A stretch of 64,000 bases of DNA, taken from positions 1-64,000 of the forward strand of contig JAUSAZ010000175.1 in NCBI GenBank assembly GCA_030652255.1. The letters run 5' to 3'. The notes under the pieces were generated by a model. It was not told where the DNA came from, did no database searches, and saw nothing but the letters and a program-made list of their open reading frames with translations. Both the position numbers and the translations under genes were made by a program. Shown in pieces: positions 8,221-16,553 of the stretch (positions within the stretch are counted from its first letter, which is position 1; each line of letters starts with the position of its first letter). Origin of the DNA: Myxococcales bacterium. GTDB taxonomy: Bacteria > Myxococcota_A > Polyangia > Polyangiales > Ga0077539.

Positions 8221-8760
8221 TCAGTCGTGCCGGGGGCCGTGGAGGCCCGCCACCAGTTCGGGGGCGCCGCAGCCGTGCAGGTCGCACCGCGGGCATGAGG
8301 TGATCAGCCGCTCGGGCTCGCACTCGTCGCAGGTCTCGAGGTAGGCCACCGAAGAGCGAAGCTCGTCGCGCAGCTGCCCGAGGCGCTGGAGCTGCAGCTC
8401 GGTGTCGAGCAGCTTCTGCTGGTAGAGTTCGCGGATCTTCGCCATCGCACCGGTGGCGTTGCCCGAGCGCTCCCACTCGCACACCAGCTCGCGGATGTCG
8501 GGCAGCGAGAACCCGAGGTCCTGCATCCGGGAGATCCAACGCACGCGCAGCACCGCGTCGTCGCTGTACAGCCGGAACCCCCCTTTGCTGCGCTCGACGG
8601 GCTGCAGCAGCCCGAGCTCTTCATAGAGGTGCAGCGCGCGCACGGTCTTCTGGGTCCGCTGGGCCAGGTCGCCGACCCGAAGGAGCACCGACCCGTCGCC
8701 GCGCAACGGCGGAGGCGGGACCAGTACCTCGGGGTTTACGATGGGGAGCCGGAGTGCCAT
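8221..8760 (-). CDS. MerR-family regulator with C-terminal cysteine cluster heading the isc operon
   Basis: A 179-residue MerR-family protein. The winged-helix DNA-binding region (residues about 26-95) includes LLRVGDLAQRTQKTVRALHL and GFRLYSDDAVLRVRW, followed by a long dimerisation helix (about 105-140). The tail has Cys144-x2-Cys147-x8-Cys156-x2-Cys159-x4-Cys164, a set that could bind zinc or an Fe-S cluster. Genes controlling isc are normally Rrf2-type IscR; none is present here. GAGGAAG lies 4 bases before the ATG. Two dyads upstream (8778-8829) are likely its operators, one covering the predicted -10. By position it should sense Fe-S status or a related stress and control the operon; this role is inferred. 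Confidence 0.85.
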   Translation of the reverse strand: MALRLPIVNPEVLVPPPPLRGDGSVLLRVGDLAQRTQKTVRALHLYEELGLLQPVERSKGGFRLYSDDAVLRVRWISRMQDLGFSLPDIRELVCEWERSGNATGAMAKIRELYQQKLLDTELQLQRLGQLRDELRSSVAYLETCDECEPERLITSCPRCDLHGCGAPELVAGLHGPRHD

Positions 8761-8777
8761 TGCTTCCTCGGAACAAC

Positions 8778-8844
8778 CTTACCCATGCGTAAGGGTTGGG
8801 TCAGAGAGTGACCCTTACGTACGGGTAAGAGTCATCGAGGTCAA
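8778..8844 (-). promoter_or_regulatory. isc operon promoter with two CTTAC-N6-GTAAG operators
   Basis: Two perfect dyads CTTAC-N6-GTAAG lie at 8778-8793 and 8814-8829, centres 36 bp apart, and are inverted copies of the same 19-bp sequence. On the minus strand a -35 TTGACC (8839-8844), a 17-bp spacer and a -10 TACGTA (8816-8821) form a good sigma-70-like promoter for the regulator-isc operon. The upstream-most operator covers the -10, and the other falls in the 5' leader. MerR activators usually sit in a 19-bp spacer; this placement instead suggests repression. Confidence 0.65.
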
Positions 8845-8944
8845 GCAGCGTTTCGCCGCCACCCCGCCGCCACCCTCCGCCGCCATGGCGGCGGCGTGCG
8901 TCGAGGCCCTGAAGCGCTGGGAATCCGGGGCGTTCGTCGACGGC

Positions 8945-11275
8945 ATGGCGCGTGGACAGCCCGCCGACCCGATGCGGTGGATGACGGTGCTGACGGTGGC
9001 CGCGTGGGTCGTGGGCACCGAGGCGGGCTTCGCCCGCGGGCTGGCGGTGGCCCTGCTGGCGGTGTCGGTCGCGGTGCTGTGGCTCGTGCCCCGCGGGTGG
9101 GCGGTGGCCCTCGGGGTGGTGCTCGGGGCGCTGGCGGCGGGGGCGGTGCGCGGCGGCACCGAGCCGTGGTGGACGGCCCTGCCGAGCCCCCAGGCGCTGC
9201 GGGTGGACGGTCGAGTGCTGCGGGGCTGCGACGCCCACGGGGACTTCGTGCGCTGCGTGGTGGCGACCGACACCATGGGCACGGTGTCACTGCGCGCGCC
9301 GCGCGGGCGATGCGAGGCCGCCCCGGGCGATCGGGTCACGGCGATCGTGAGCGCGCGGCCGGTGGTGCCGTGGCGCAACCCGCCGCTCGAAGACCCGTCG
9401 ATGCAGTCGCTGCGGCGGGGCGTCGCGTGGCGCCTGGAGACCGCACAGTGCGTGGTGGTGGGCCGCGACGCCGGGGCGCTCGACGTGGTGCGACGGGCAG
9501 CCCGGCGGGCGCGGCGGTCGGTCGACGCGGCCCTGCGAAGCTCCCTCTCGGAGGCGGGCGCGGCCCGCGCGGCGGCGCTGCTCTTCGGCGACGAGCGAGG
9601 CCTCGACGACGCGACACTGGAGGCCTTCCGCGAGACCGGCCTGGCGCACCTCCTGGCGGTGAGCGGCGCGCACGTCGCGGTGGTGCTGCGTGGCCTCGGG
9701 GCGGCGGTGTCCTGGCTCGCCCGTCGCTCCCGATGGATCGTCGCCCGCGGCCTCGCCTGGCGCGCTGCGCGGGTGGTGCCGCTGCCGCTCGCGGCCTTCT
9801 TCGTGCTGATGACCGGCGAGTCGCCCGCGTCGGTGCGCGCGCTGCTCTCGGGCGTCGCGGTCGCGCTGCTGTCGCTCTGGGGCCGCCGCGCGCGGGCGCT
9901 GGACGTGCTCGCGGTGACGGTGCTCGCGATGGTGCTGGTCGAGCCCGCGCTCACCCACGACCTCGGGCTCCAGCTCTCCGCGGTGGCGACCGCGGCGCTG
10001 GTCGCGCGGGCCGAGGCAGGGCCCCCACCGCCGGGCGAGGGGTTGGCTCGGCGGACTCTGGAGTGGGCCGTCGAGGCGCTGAGGGCGACGGTGCGGGTGG
10101 GCCTCGCGGTGACACCGCTGCTCGCGCTGCGCTTCGGTCGGGCGCCCGCGCTGGCGACGCTCGCCAACCTGCTGGCGGCGCCGCTCGCGGAGGTGGTGGC
10201 GCTGCCGCTCTCGCTGGCCACGGCGGTCGCGTCGATGCTCTCGCCCACCCTGGCCGCGCCCGTGGGGTGGGTGACCGAGCGCGCCCTGGCCCTCCTGTTC
10301 GCGCTGGCCGCGCGGGCGCAGGGAGTCCCCTGGGCGTCCGCGGTGTGGCCCACGCCCACTGCCGGGCAGGCGGCGGTCGCGACGGCGGCGCTGGTGGCGC
10401 TGTGGGTCGTGGGCTGGCGCGCGCGGGCGGCGCTGGGCGTCGCGGCGCTCCTCGCGATCGGGGCGATGGAGCTGCGGCTGCGCGATGTGCACTCGGCGCA
10501 CGGCGCGCTGCGGGTGACGGCCCTGGACGTGGGGCAGGGCGACGCGATCGTGCTCGACCTGCCGGACGGGCGCACGCTGCTCGTCGACGGGGGAGGGGCG
10601 CTGCACGGCGAGGCCGACCCGGGGGCGACGGTGGTGCTCCCGTGGCTGCGCGCGACCCGGCGCACCGAGCTCGCGGTGGTGGCGCTCTCGCACCCGCACC
10701 CCGACCACGGCGGCGGGCTCGCGGCGGTGCTGGAGGGCGTCGCGGTGGGGGAGTTCTGGGAGACGGGGCAGGGCGAGGCGCTGGCGATGGGCGGCTTCTA
10801 CGGCGCGGCGATCGCGGCGGCGGCGCGGCGGGGCGTGGTGCGCCGAGGGGCGTCGGCGCTGTGCGGTGTGCATCGACTCGGGGCGGTCACGGTGACGGTG
10901 CTGGCGCCCTGCCCGCTGAACCCGGAGGTGGCGCCCAACGACGCCTCGCTGGTGCTGCGCCTCGAGCACGGGCGCGCGAGCGTGTTGTTGCCCGGCGACC
11001 TCGAGGCGGCGGGCGAGCGGGCCCTGCTCGCGCGACTGTCGCCGGTCACGGTGCTGAAGGTGGGCCACCACGGCAGCCGCACCTCGTCGACGGAGGCCTT
11101 CCTCTCGGCGCTGCGGCCACGCGTGGCGCTGGTGTCGAGCGGCCACCCGTCGCCCTTCAACCACCCGCACGCGGTGGTGGTCGATCGCTTCGCGCGCCGG
11201 GGCATCCCCCTCCTGCGCACCGACCGTCAGGGCATGGTGGCGGTGACGCTGCGCGCCGACGGGGACATCGACTGA
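8945..11275 (+). CDS. comEC: ComEC/Rec2 DNA-uptake channel
   Basis: A protein of about 776 residues with an N-terminal membrane part, a central competence domain (GLAHLLAVSGAHVAVVLRGL region, many helices) and a C-terminal metallo-beta-lactamase-like domain. The last has DVGQGDAIV, HPHPDHGGGL (metal-binding H-x-H-x-D-H) and KVGHHGSRTSSTE. ComEC forms the inner-membrane pore carrying single-stranded DNA during natural transformation, and the MBL domain may degrade the second strand. The start is uncertain: ATG 8945 is chosen for length, with ATG 8885 and 8972 also in frame and no clear Shine-Dalgarno for any. It is divergent from the isc operon. No other competence genes are in the window. Confidence 0.88.
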   Translation: MARGQPADPMRWMTVLTVAAWVVGTEAGFARGLAVALLAVSVAVLWLVPRGWAVALGVVLGALAAGAVRGGTEPWWTALPSPQALRVDGRVLRGCDAHGDFVRCVVATDTMGTVSLRAPRGRCEAAPGDRVTAIVSARPVVPWRNPPLEDPSMQSLRRGVAWRLETAQCVVVGRDAGALDVVRRAARRARRSVDAALRSSLSEAGAARAAALLFGDERGLDDATLEAFRETGLAHLLAVSGAHVAVVLRGLGAAVSWLARRSRWIVARGLAWRAARVVPLPLAAFFVLMTGESPASVRALLSGVAVALLSLWGRRARALDVLAVTVLAMVLVEPALTHDLGLQLSAVATAALVARAEAGPPPPGEGLARRTLEWAVEALRATVRVGLAVTPLLALRFGRAPALATLANLLAAPLAEVVALPLSLATAVASMLSPTLAAPVGWVTERALALLFALAARAQGVPWASAVWPTPTAGQAAVATAALVALWVVGWRARAALGVAALLAIGAMELRLRDVHSAHGALRVTALDVGQGDAIVLDLPDGRTLLVDGGGALHGEADPGATVVLPWLRATRRTELAVVALSHPHPDHGGGLAAVLEGVAVGEFWETGQGEALAMGGFYGAAIAAAARRGVVRRGASALCGVHRLGAVTVTVLAPCPLNPEVAPNDASLVLRLEHGRASVLLPGDLEAAGERALLARLSPVTVLKVGHHGSRTSSTEAFLSALRPRVALVSSGHPSPFNHPHAVVVDRFARRGIPLLRTDRQGMVAVTLRADGDID

Positions 11276-11318
11276 GGGGTCTGACAGCGCGGCGACTTCG
11301 CGCTATGTCCGCGGGCCT

Positions 11319-12122
11319 GTGATTCCAGCCCTCGACATCGCGGAGTTTCGGGTCTTCGGTGTGACCTTCCACACCTTCGGGCTGCTCGTCGCGGTGGGCG
11401 TGCTGCTCGGCCACCACATGACGGTGCGGCGGGCCCGCGCGCTCGGCCTCCCCTCAATAAACCTCATCGACCGCTTCGTGCTCGTGGTCTTCGCGGGTGG
11501 CTTCGTCGCGGGCCACATGCTCGACGCGATCTTCTACCACCCGGAGGTCGTGCGCCGTGACCCGATGGAGCTGTTCATGCTCCACCACGGGCTGTCGTCC
11601 TTTGGCGGCATCACCGGCGGGGTCGTCGCGGGCCTCGTGTACGTGCGCATCCACAAGCTCAACCCGTGGGTGTTCACCGACCTCGCCACCTACGCCTTCC
11701 CCTTCGGCTGGCTCTTCGGCCGCATGGGCTGCGCCATCGTGCACGACCACCCCGGGCGCCTCACCGACTCCCCCCTCGGGGTGCGCTTCGCGGGCGGCAC
11801 GCGCTTCGACCTCGGGCTCATCGAGTTCGCGCTCACCCCGCTGCTCATCGCCCTCGTGGTGCTCGTCGGGCGCCGCACCCGCCGTCCGGGCATGGTCACC
11901 GGCGCCCTCGCGGTGGTGTACTCCGCGATGCGCTTCCCGCTCGACTTCCTCCGCGCCACCGACCTCGGCCCCGAGAGCGACCCCCGCTACGCCGGGCTCA
12001 CCCCGGCGCAGTGGGCCTGCCTCGGGGTCTTCGTGCTCGGGGTGTGGCTGCTCGCGAAGGCCCGCGCCCACGAGCCGCTGCCGCTGCCGGCGGTTCAGCC
12101 CGCCGCGTCGCCGCCGCCGTAG
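11319..12122 (+). CDS. lgt: Prolipoprotein diacylglyceryl transferase family protein
   Basis: A 267-residue polytopic membrane protein of the Lgt family, which attaches diacylglycerol to the lipobox cysteine of prelipoproteins. It opens with the family-typical strand and helix (FHTFGLLVAVGVLLG), has an HHGLSSFGGITGG loop, and has a signature-like GRMGCAIVHDHPGR. This differs from the E. coli GRIGNFINGELWGR signature in having Cys in place of Asn146. The GTG start at 11319 is 44 bases after comEC. The 3' end overlaps the WYL regulator by 28 bases tail to tail. Several lipoproteins in this window are potential substrates. A divergent paralogue rather than the housekeeping Lgt is possible. Confidence 0.85.
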   Translation: MIPALDIAEFRVFGVTFHTFGLLVAVGVLLGHHMTVRRARALGLPSINLIDRFVLVVFAGGFVAGHMLDAIFYHPEVVRRDPMELFMLHHGLSSFGGITGGVVAGLVYVRIHKLNPWVFTDLATYAFPFGWLFGRMGCAIVHDHPGRLTDSPLGVRFAGGTRFDLGLIEFALTPLLIALVVLVGRRTRRPGMVTGALAVVYSAMRFPLDFLRATDLGPESDPRYAGLTPAQWACLGVFVLGVWLLAKARAHEPLPLPAVQPAASPPP

Positions 12123-13108
12123 CGCTCGAGGCCGCGGGCGAGCTCGTCGCGCACGCGCTTCTTCAGCTCGTCGGGCTCGCGCACCACGGCGGCGGAGCCC
12201 CAGCGCAGCACCCAGCCCACCACCTCGGTGAGCCCCGTGGCGTCGAACTCGATGCGCAGCTCGCCGCCCGGCAGCCGCGAGGTCTTCTGCGTGGGGTGCC
12301 ACTCCCGCGGCTCGATGTACTGGGCCACCCGCGCGTCGAAGTCGACCACCACGTGCTGCCGCTCGGCGCCGCCGCCGTAGATGCCGAAGGCGCCCTCGAA
12401 GAGCTGCTGCACGTTGAACTCCGGGTTGCGCTTGAAGGGCGCCGCGGAGAGCGCGCGCACGCGCTTCATCAGGTCGATGGCGAAGGTGCGCGCCGCGTCC
12501 TTCTGGACGTCGCGGCCGACGACGTACAGACGGTTTTGATACAGCACCAGCGCGTAGGGCTCGACCTTGCGAGCCCCCGCCGTGGTGCCGCCCTCGTAGT
12601 GGAACTGCAGCGTCAGCGTGCGCAGGATGCCGTCGTAGACCTCGTAGATCTGGTCCTTGAGCTTGCGGTAGTTGCGCGGCGCCTCGGGGATGTAGTGGAA
12701 GCGGTCGGCCATCGCCCCCTCCTCGTCGCCGGGCGGGGAGAGCTTCGCGAAGAGCTGCGAGAAGTCGTCGTGCAGCGGCGTGCCCGTGAACACGTCGAAC
12801 ATCCGACGCACCGCCGAGAGCGAGTAGCGCTGGTAGCGCGTGAGCCGCACCGGGTCGGTGGCCTTGCCCGCCCGCACCACCCGCACCCGCCGCTCGCCCG
12901 CCACGTCGACGGCCTCGAGCTCGATGCCCGCCGCCTCGAGCGCCTTCAGGTCGCGCCGGATGGAGCGCGGCGTCACCCCGAGGTCGCGCGCGATCTCCTC
13001 GATGCGCACGCCCTCCACGTTGGTCTCCAGCAGCTGGTGGAGCTGGAAGAGCCGGACCGCCTGGGTGTACTGCCCGGAGGGGCGGCCGGGGGAAGGGCGA
13101 CGCGGCAT
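12095..13108 (-). CDS. WYL-domain transcriptional regulator
   Basis: A 337-residue regulator. The N-terminal DeoR/HTH_11-like helix-turn-helix (residues about 15-65) includes EEIARDLGVTPRSIRRDLKAL, followed by a WYL sensor domain (about residues 140-215: YEGGTTAGARKVEPYALVLY, RLYVVGRD, FAIDLMKRV) and a C-terminal WCX-like domain. WYL proteins respond to small ligands or nucleic acids and often control stress or defence genes. Here the nearest targets are itself or the divergent VWA operon. A dyad immediately upstream of the start is a candidate autoregulatory site. Confidence 0.88.
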   Translation of the reverse strand: MPRRPSPGRPSGQYTQAVRLFQLHQLLETNVEGVRIEEIARDLGVTPRSIRRDLKALEAAGIELEAVDVAGERRVRVVRAGKATDPVRLTRYQRYSLSAVRRMFDVFTGTPLHDDFSQLFAKLSPPGDEEGAMADRFHYIPEAPRNYRKLKDQIYEVYDGILRTLTLQFHYEGGTTAGARKVEPYALVLYQNRLYVVGRDVQKDAARTFAIDLMKRVRALSAAPFKRNPEFNVQQLFEGAFGIYGGGAERQHVVVDFDARVAQYIEPREWHPTQKTSRLPGGELRIEFDATGLTEVVGWVLRWGSAAVVREPDELKKRVRDELARGLERYGGGDAAG

Positions 13109-13112
13109 GGCG

Positions 13113-13127
13113 GACAGTGAATGTCAC
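13113..13127. promoter_or_regulatory. Overlapping dyads upstream of the WYL regulator
   Basis: GACA-GTGAA-TGTC (13113-13125) and GTGA-ATG-TCAC (13117-13127) overlap 5 bases upstream of the WYL start codon, in the intergenic region shared with the VWA operon. The position fits an autoregulatory operator, but such short palindromes can arise by chance. Confidence 0.35.
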
Positions 13128-13250
13128 AGCCCGCGCCGCGGGTAAAGAGCGAAGCACCGCCCTCGCGCCGCGACACATTTCTCCCCTCCGTCGCAGACCC
13201 GCGAGGGCCTTCGCCCGTCAGGAGCACGCACAGCTCCCACGGAGGTTCCC

Positions 13251-14720
13251 ATGAGTCCACTGCGCCGCCTCGTGTTCGATCGTCGCTCGCTCCACGCCGT
13301 CGCCGCCGGGTGCGTGGCGCTCGCCGCCGGAGGGGTCGTGCTCCTGCGCGCCCCGTCGCCGGGCGTCACCGCGCCCGTCACCGCGGGCCCCGCCGCGCCC
13401 TCGCGCGACCGCGCCGAGCGCGCCCCGCGGCGCACCGCCACCGGCCCGCAGCTCACCGCCCGCGTCGCCCTCTCCCAGGGCTCGATCGCCCGCCGCGCGC
13501 CGGGCCACGTCTTCGCCGTCGTCGACCTCGACGCCGACCGCCGCGCCGACGACGTGCGCCGCGCCCCGGTCGCGATGGCCCTCGTCGTCGACGTCTCGGG
13601 CTCCATGTCCGGCGACAAGATCGAGCAGGCCCGCCGCGCGGTGCTCAGCACCCTCGCCGCCATGCGCGACGACGACCGCATCGCCCTCGTCACCTACAGC
13701 GACTCGGCCCGCGTGGTGCAACCCCTCGCGCGCGCCGGGGACGTGCGCTCGTACCTCGAGGGCGTCGTGCCGACGCTGGAGCCCATCGCGGGCACCAACA
13801 TCCCCGCCGGGCTCGCGGCCGGCGCCGCCGCGCTCGGCGACGCCAGCGACGAGCTCGTCCGCCGCGTGGTGCTGGTCTCCGACGGCCGCGACGGGTCGGG
13901 CCAGAGCCTCGACGCCGTCGCCAACGGGGTGCGCCTGCGCGCCGACCGCGGCGTCACCCTCTCCTCCCTCGGCGTGGGCTCGGACTACGACGACGCCTAC
14001 ATGAGCCGGGTCGCGGACGCCGGCCGGGGGAACTATGAGTTCCTCCGGGAGGGCGGGCAGCTGCGGGCCTTCCTCGGCCGCGAGCTCGACGCGGCGGCGC
14101 GCACCAACGTCGACCAGGCCGCCGTCGACCTCGACCTCCCGGACGGCTGGCGCGTCGCCCGCGCCTACGGCGTCGAGCCCGAGACCCACGGCGGCCGGGT
14201 TCGGCTCCCGGTGGGTGCCATGTCCGCGGGCGAGCACCGGCGCGTCGTGCTCGACCTCGCCGTCGACCCCGGCCGCGGGCCCGACGCCGCCTCCGCGGGT
14301 GCCCTCGGGGTGAGCCTCTCGTGGCGCGCGGTGCCCGAGCGCCGCGACGTCCGCGTGGCCGTCGAAGCCCTGCCCCTCGGCCTCGTGGGCGACGAGGCCG
14401 CGGCGCTCGCCTCGCGCGAACCGGCGGTCTTCGCCGACGCGCAGTCGGTGGCCCTCGCCGCCCGCCAGCAGGACGCCGTCGAGGCGTGGCGCAGCGGGCG
14501 CTCCGCGGAGGCCGAGCGCATCGCGCGCTCCAACGTCGTCGCGCTCCAGGCGCTGCAGGCCGCCGCCCCGTCCCCGGCGCGTGCGGCGCAGATCACCCGC
14601 TACAACGCCGACGGCGCCAGCTTCAACCAGATGAGCGCGGGCAGCGCCGAGGGGCGCGCGTACGGGCTCGGGTCCAACGCGCTGCACCGGCGCGCGATGC
14701 GCAGCGGCTCCGGGTACTGA
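13251..14720 (+). CDS. VWA-domain protein with N-terminal membrane anchor
   Basis: A 489-residue protein. An N-terminal hydrophobic segment (about residues 15-33) anchors or exports it, followed by a Pro/Ala linker and a von Willebrand A domain with a complete MIDAS: D-V-S-G-S-M-S at residues 114-120, a Thr in the PIAGTNIPAG loop, and an Asp in VLVSDGRDGSG. The C-terminal half is predicted beta-rich and ends in an Arg/Ala-rich helix. Such proteins bind metal-dependent ligands and are common in Myxococcota without known role. GGAGG precedes the ATG. It is the first gene of a four-gene rightward operon ending with a PilZ protein. Confidence 0.85.
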   Translation: MSPLRRLVFDRRSLHAVAAGCVALAAGGVVLLRAPSPGVTAPVTAGPAAPSRDRAERAPRRTATGPQLTARVALSQGSIARRAPGHVFAVVDLDADRRADDVRRAPVAMALVVDVSGSMSGDKIEQARRAVLSTLAAMRDDDRIALVTYSDSARVVQPLARAGDVRSYLEGVVPTLEPIAGTNIPAGLAAGAAALGDASDELVRRVVLVSDGRDGSGQSLDAVANGVRLRADRGVTLSSLGVGSDYDDAYMSRVADAGRGNYEFLREGGQLRAFLGRELDAAARTNVDQAAVDLDLPDGWRVARAYGVEPETHGGRVRLPVGAMSAGEHRRVVLDLAVDPGRGPDAASAGALGVSLSWRAVPERRDVRVAVEALPLGLVGDEAAALASREPAVFADAQSVALAARQQDAVEAWRSGRSAEAERIARSNVVALQALQAAAPSPARAAQITRYNADGASFNQMSAGSAEGRAYGLGSNALHRRAMRSGSGY

Positions 14721-14740
14721 GCGAAGGGGCGGAGGCGACG

Positions 14741-15607
14741 ATGCTGCCGATGTTGCGCGTGCTGGTGTTGGGGGCCGCCCTGGTGGGCGCCGCCCTCGTG
14801 ACGGGGACCTGGTCGGCCCTGGCGGCGGTGGCCGTGTCGTGCGCGGTCGCGGCCCTCGTCGACGAACGACGGAGCGCCCTCGCGCTGATCGCGGGCTCCC
14901 TCGCGGCGCTGCTCCACACGGCCCTCGCTGGGGGGTACCCCGTGCTGGCCGGGGCGCTCTGGTGCGCGCTCGTGTGGTCGCCGCGGGCCGCGCGAGGCCC
15001 CGACGCTCGCTCTCGCGGTGCCGTGACGGCGCTCGCGCTCCTGGGCGGCGGGGCGGCCGCGTGGACCGCCGCGCGCTTCGGCGCCGACCCCTCCGCGGCG
15101 GTGCGCATGGCGGCGGTGCTCGTGGCGGGGCTGCTGGCCTCGGCGGGCGCGCTGGTGGCGGTCGACGACCCCGTGGCGACCGCCCTGCGCTGGGCGATGC
15201 TGCCGGCGCGGGAGCCGGTCGACGCGGCGCTCGCGCGGGCGCTCGACCTGCGGCGGCGCGCGGCGCTCGCGGAGGTCACGCAGCGGGTCGACGCGGAGAC
15301 GGCGGCGCGGGTCGAGCGGGCCTGGGGCTCGCTGGCCGAGCTGGGCCGCGACCTCGCGGCGGCGCGCTCGCGCGGCGCGGCGCCGGGGTGGATGGCGGCG
15401 CGGGTGGAGTCGCACGTGACGGCGCTCGAGCGGGCCCACGAGCGCCTCGACGCGCACCTCGCGAGCAGCGTGCGGGTGGCCGACCCGCGCCTCGCCGACA
15501 TCGAGCTGGCCAACGAGTCGCTGGAGCTCGAGGTGCGCGCCCTCGACGAGGTGAGCGCGGCCATGACGCCGCCCATGCGATCGGCGCCGGAAACTTCCGC
15601 GCACTGA
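14741..15607 (+). CDS. Membrane protein with cytoplasmic coiled-coil tail
   Basis: A 288-residue protein not recognised as a known family. The first about 150 residues hold five or six hydrophobic segments (Ala/Leu/Val-rich). The C-terminal half is charged and heptad-like (for example TQRVDAETAARVERAWGSL and HVTALERAHERLDAHL) and probably forms a coiled coil. GGAGG lies 6 bases before the ATG. It starts 20 bases after the VWA gene and 23 bases precede the next lipoprotein, so it belongs to the VWA-PilZ operon. Confidence 0.7.
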   Translation: MLPMLRVLVLGAALVGAALVTGTWSALAAVAVSCAVAALVDERRSALALIAGSLAALLHTALAGGYPVLAGALWCALVWSPRAARGPDARSRGAVTALALLGGGAAAWTAARFGADPSAAVRMAAVLVAGLLASAGALVAVDDPVATALRWAMLPAREPVDAALARALDLRRRAALAEVTQRVDAETAARVERAWGSLAELGRDLAAARSRGAAPGWMAARVESHVTALERAHERLDAHLASSVRVADPRLADIELANESLELEVRALDEVSAAMTPPMRSAPETSAH

Positions 15608-15630
15608 GGGGCGGGTGCTAGGCGCCCTGC

Positions 15631-16071
15631 ATGCGAGTGCTCGGAGCCCTGTGGTGCGCGGGATGGCTGGCGGGGGCGGCGGGGTGCGCGACCTCGATGC
15701 GACAGACCCTCGATGAGACCGCGGCGGTCTTCCACGACGACCTTCGCTGGGGGCGCCTGCCCGCGGCGGAGACCGCGGTCGACACGGAGATGCGCGCGGC
15801 CTTCCAGGCGCACCACCGGGGGTGGGGCGAGTCGGTGCAGGTGATCGACGTGGAGGTCGAGAGCCTGCGCGCGACCTCCGACCGCGGGAGCGCCCGGCTG
15901 CGGGTGTCGTGGGTGCACGCCAACGACTCGACGGACGTGAAGCAGAGCCTCGTGGAGGAGCAGTGGGAGAGCCGCGCGGGCGCGTGGCGGCTGCGGGGTG
16001 AGACGGTGATCGCGGGCGACCCGGGGCTGTTCGGAACGCCCGCGCCGGAGCGGCGCACGGCGCTGCGCTGA
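15631..16071 (+). CDS. Small lipoprotein of unknown function
   Basis: A 146-residue protein with a signal peptide ending in a lipobox (WLAGAAGC, lipidated Cys at residue 19). The mature part is an alpha/beta sequence with W-G-x-S-V-Q-V and L-R-V-S-W-V strands, the size and look of a SnoaL/NTF2-like or DUF4440-like fold; that fold is a guess. The start is preceded by TAGGCG 6 bases upstream and no Shine-Dalgarno, so it may have its own short-leader or leaderless promoter inside the operon. Confidence 0.72.
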   Translation: MRVLGALWCAGWLAGAAGCATSMRQTLDETAAVFHDDLRWGRLPAAETAVDTEMRAAFQAHHRGWGESVQVIDVEVESLRATSDRGSARLRVSWVHANDSTDVKQSLVEEQWESRAGAWRLRGETVIAGDPGLFGTPAPERRTALR

Positions 16072-16093
16072 CGGTCGCGGAAGGAGACGAGCG

Positions 16094-16426
16094 ATGACGA
16101 TGGAGACCATGAGCCTGGACCTCGACCGCCGGACCAACGAGCGCACCGACGTGGAGCTGTGGGTCGACGCGGAGGGCGACGGCGGCGACGGCCTGCGCGC
16201 GATGGACCTTTCCCTGGGCGGCCTGCTGCTCGACCGGAGCGTCGCCCTGAAGACCGGGACGCGGGTGATGCTGGAGCTTCGGCTGCCCGACCGGGAAGGG
16301 GCCCTGAGCATCGAGGCCGAGGTGACCGGCCCGCGGCGCGACGGCGGCGTCGGGATGCGCTTCATCTGCCTCTCGCGCGCCCAGCGAGTGCGCCTCGCGG
16401 ACTACCTGCTCCGCTGCTGGGCCTGA
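16094..16426 (+). CDS. PilZ domain protein (c-di-GMP effector)
   Basis: A 110-residue single-domain PilZ protein. The c-di-GMP ligands are visible: an R-x3-R-type arginine cluster at residues 12-17 (RRTNER) and the D-x-S-x-x-G motif in MDLSLGGLLL, followed by the beta-barrel strands GTRVMLELRLP and GVGMRFICLS. It probably transmits c-di-GMP levels to motility, surface polysaccharide or the membrane proteins encoded just upstream. AAGGAGA lies 7 bases before the ATG. It is the last gene of the operon, followed by a strong terminator. Confidence 0.85.
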   Translation: MTMETMSLDLDRRTNERTDVELWVDAEGDGGDGLRAMDLSLGGLLLDRSVALKTGTRVMLELRLPDREGALSIEAEVTGPRRDGGVGMRFICLSRAQRVRLADYLLRCWA

Positions 16427-16482
16427 GCCTCCGGCGGCCCGCTCCAGGCCCCTCCATCGCGCGCCCTGACCCATCCTTGAAA

Positions 16483-16527
16483 TGAACGAAGGCCCCGGCG
16501 GATGCTCTCCGTCGGGGCCTTCGTTCA
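16483..16527. terminator. Bidirectional intrinsic terminator between PilZ and OmpA genes
   Basis: A 20-bp stem (16483-16502 with 16508-16527, a single G-T wobble) and a 5-base loop form a very stable hairpin, with A-rich flank on the left and T-rich on the right of the stem base (TGAACGAA/TTCGTTCA). It lies between the convergent PilZ gene (ends 16426) and OmpA gene (ends 16554) and should stop transcription both ways. Confidence 0.85.
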
Positions 16528-16553
16528 GGTCGCTGGGACCCTGTGGCGCGGGA

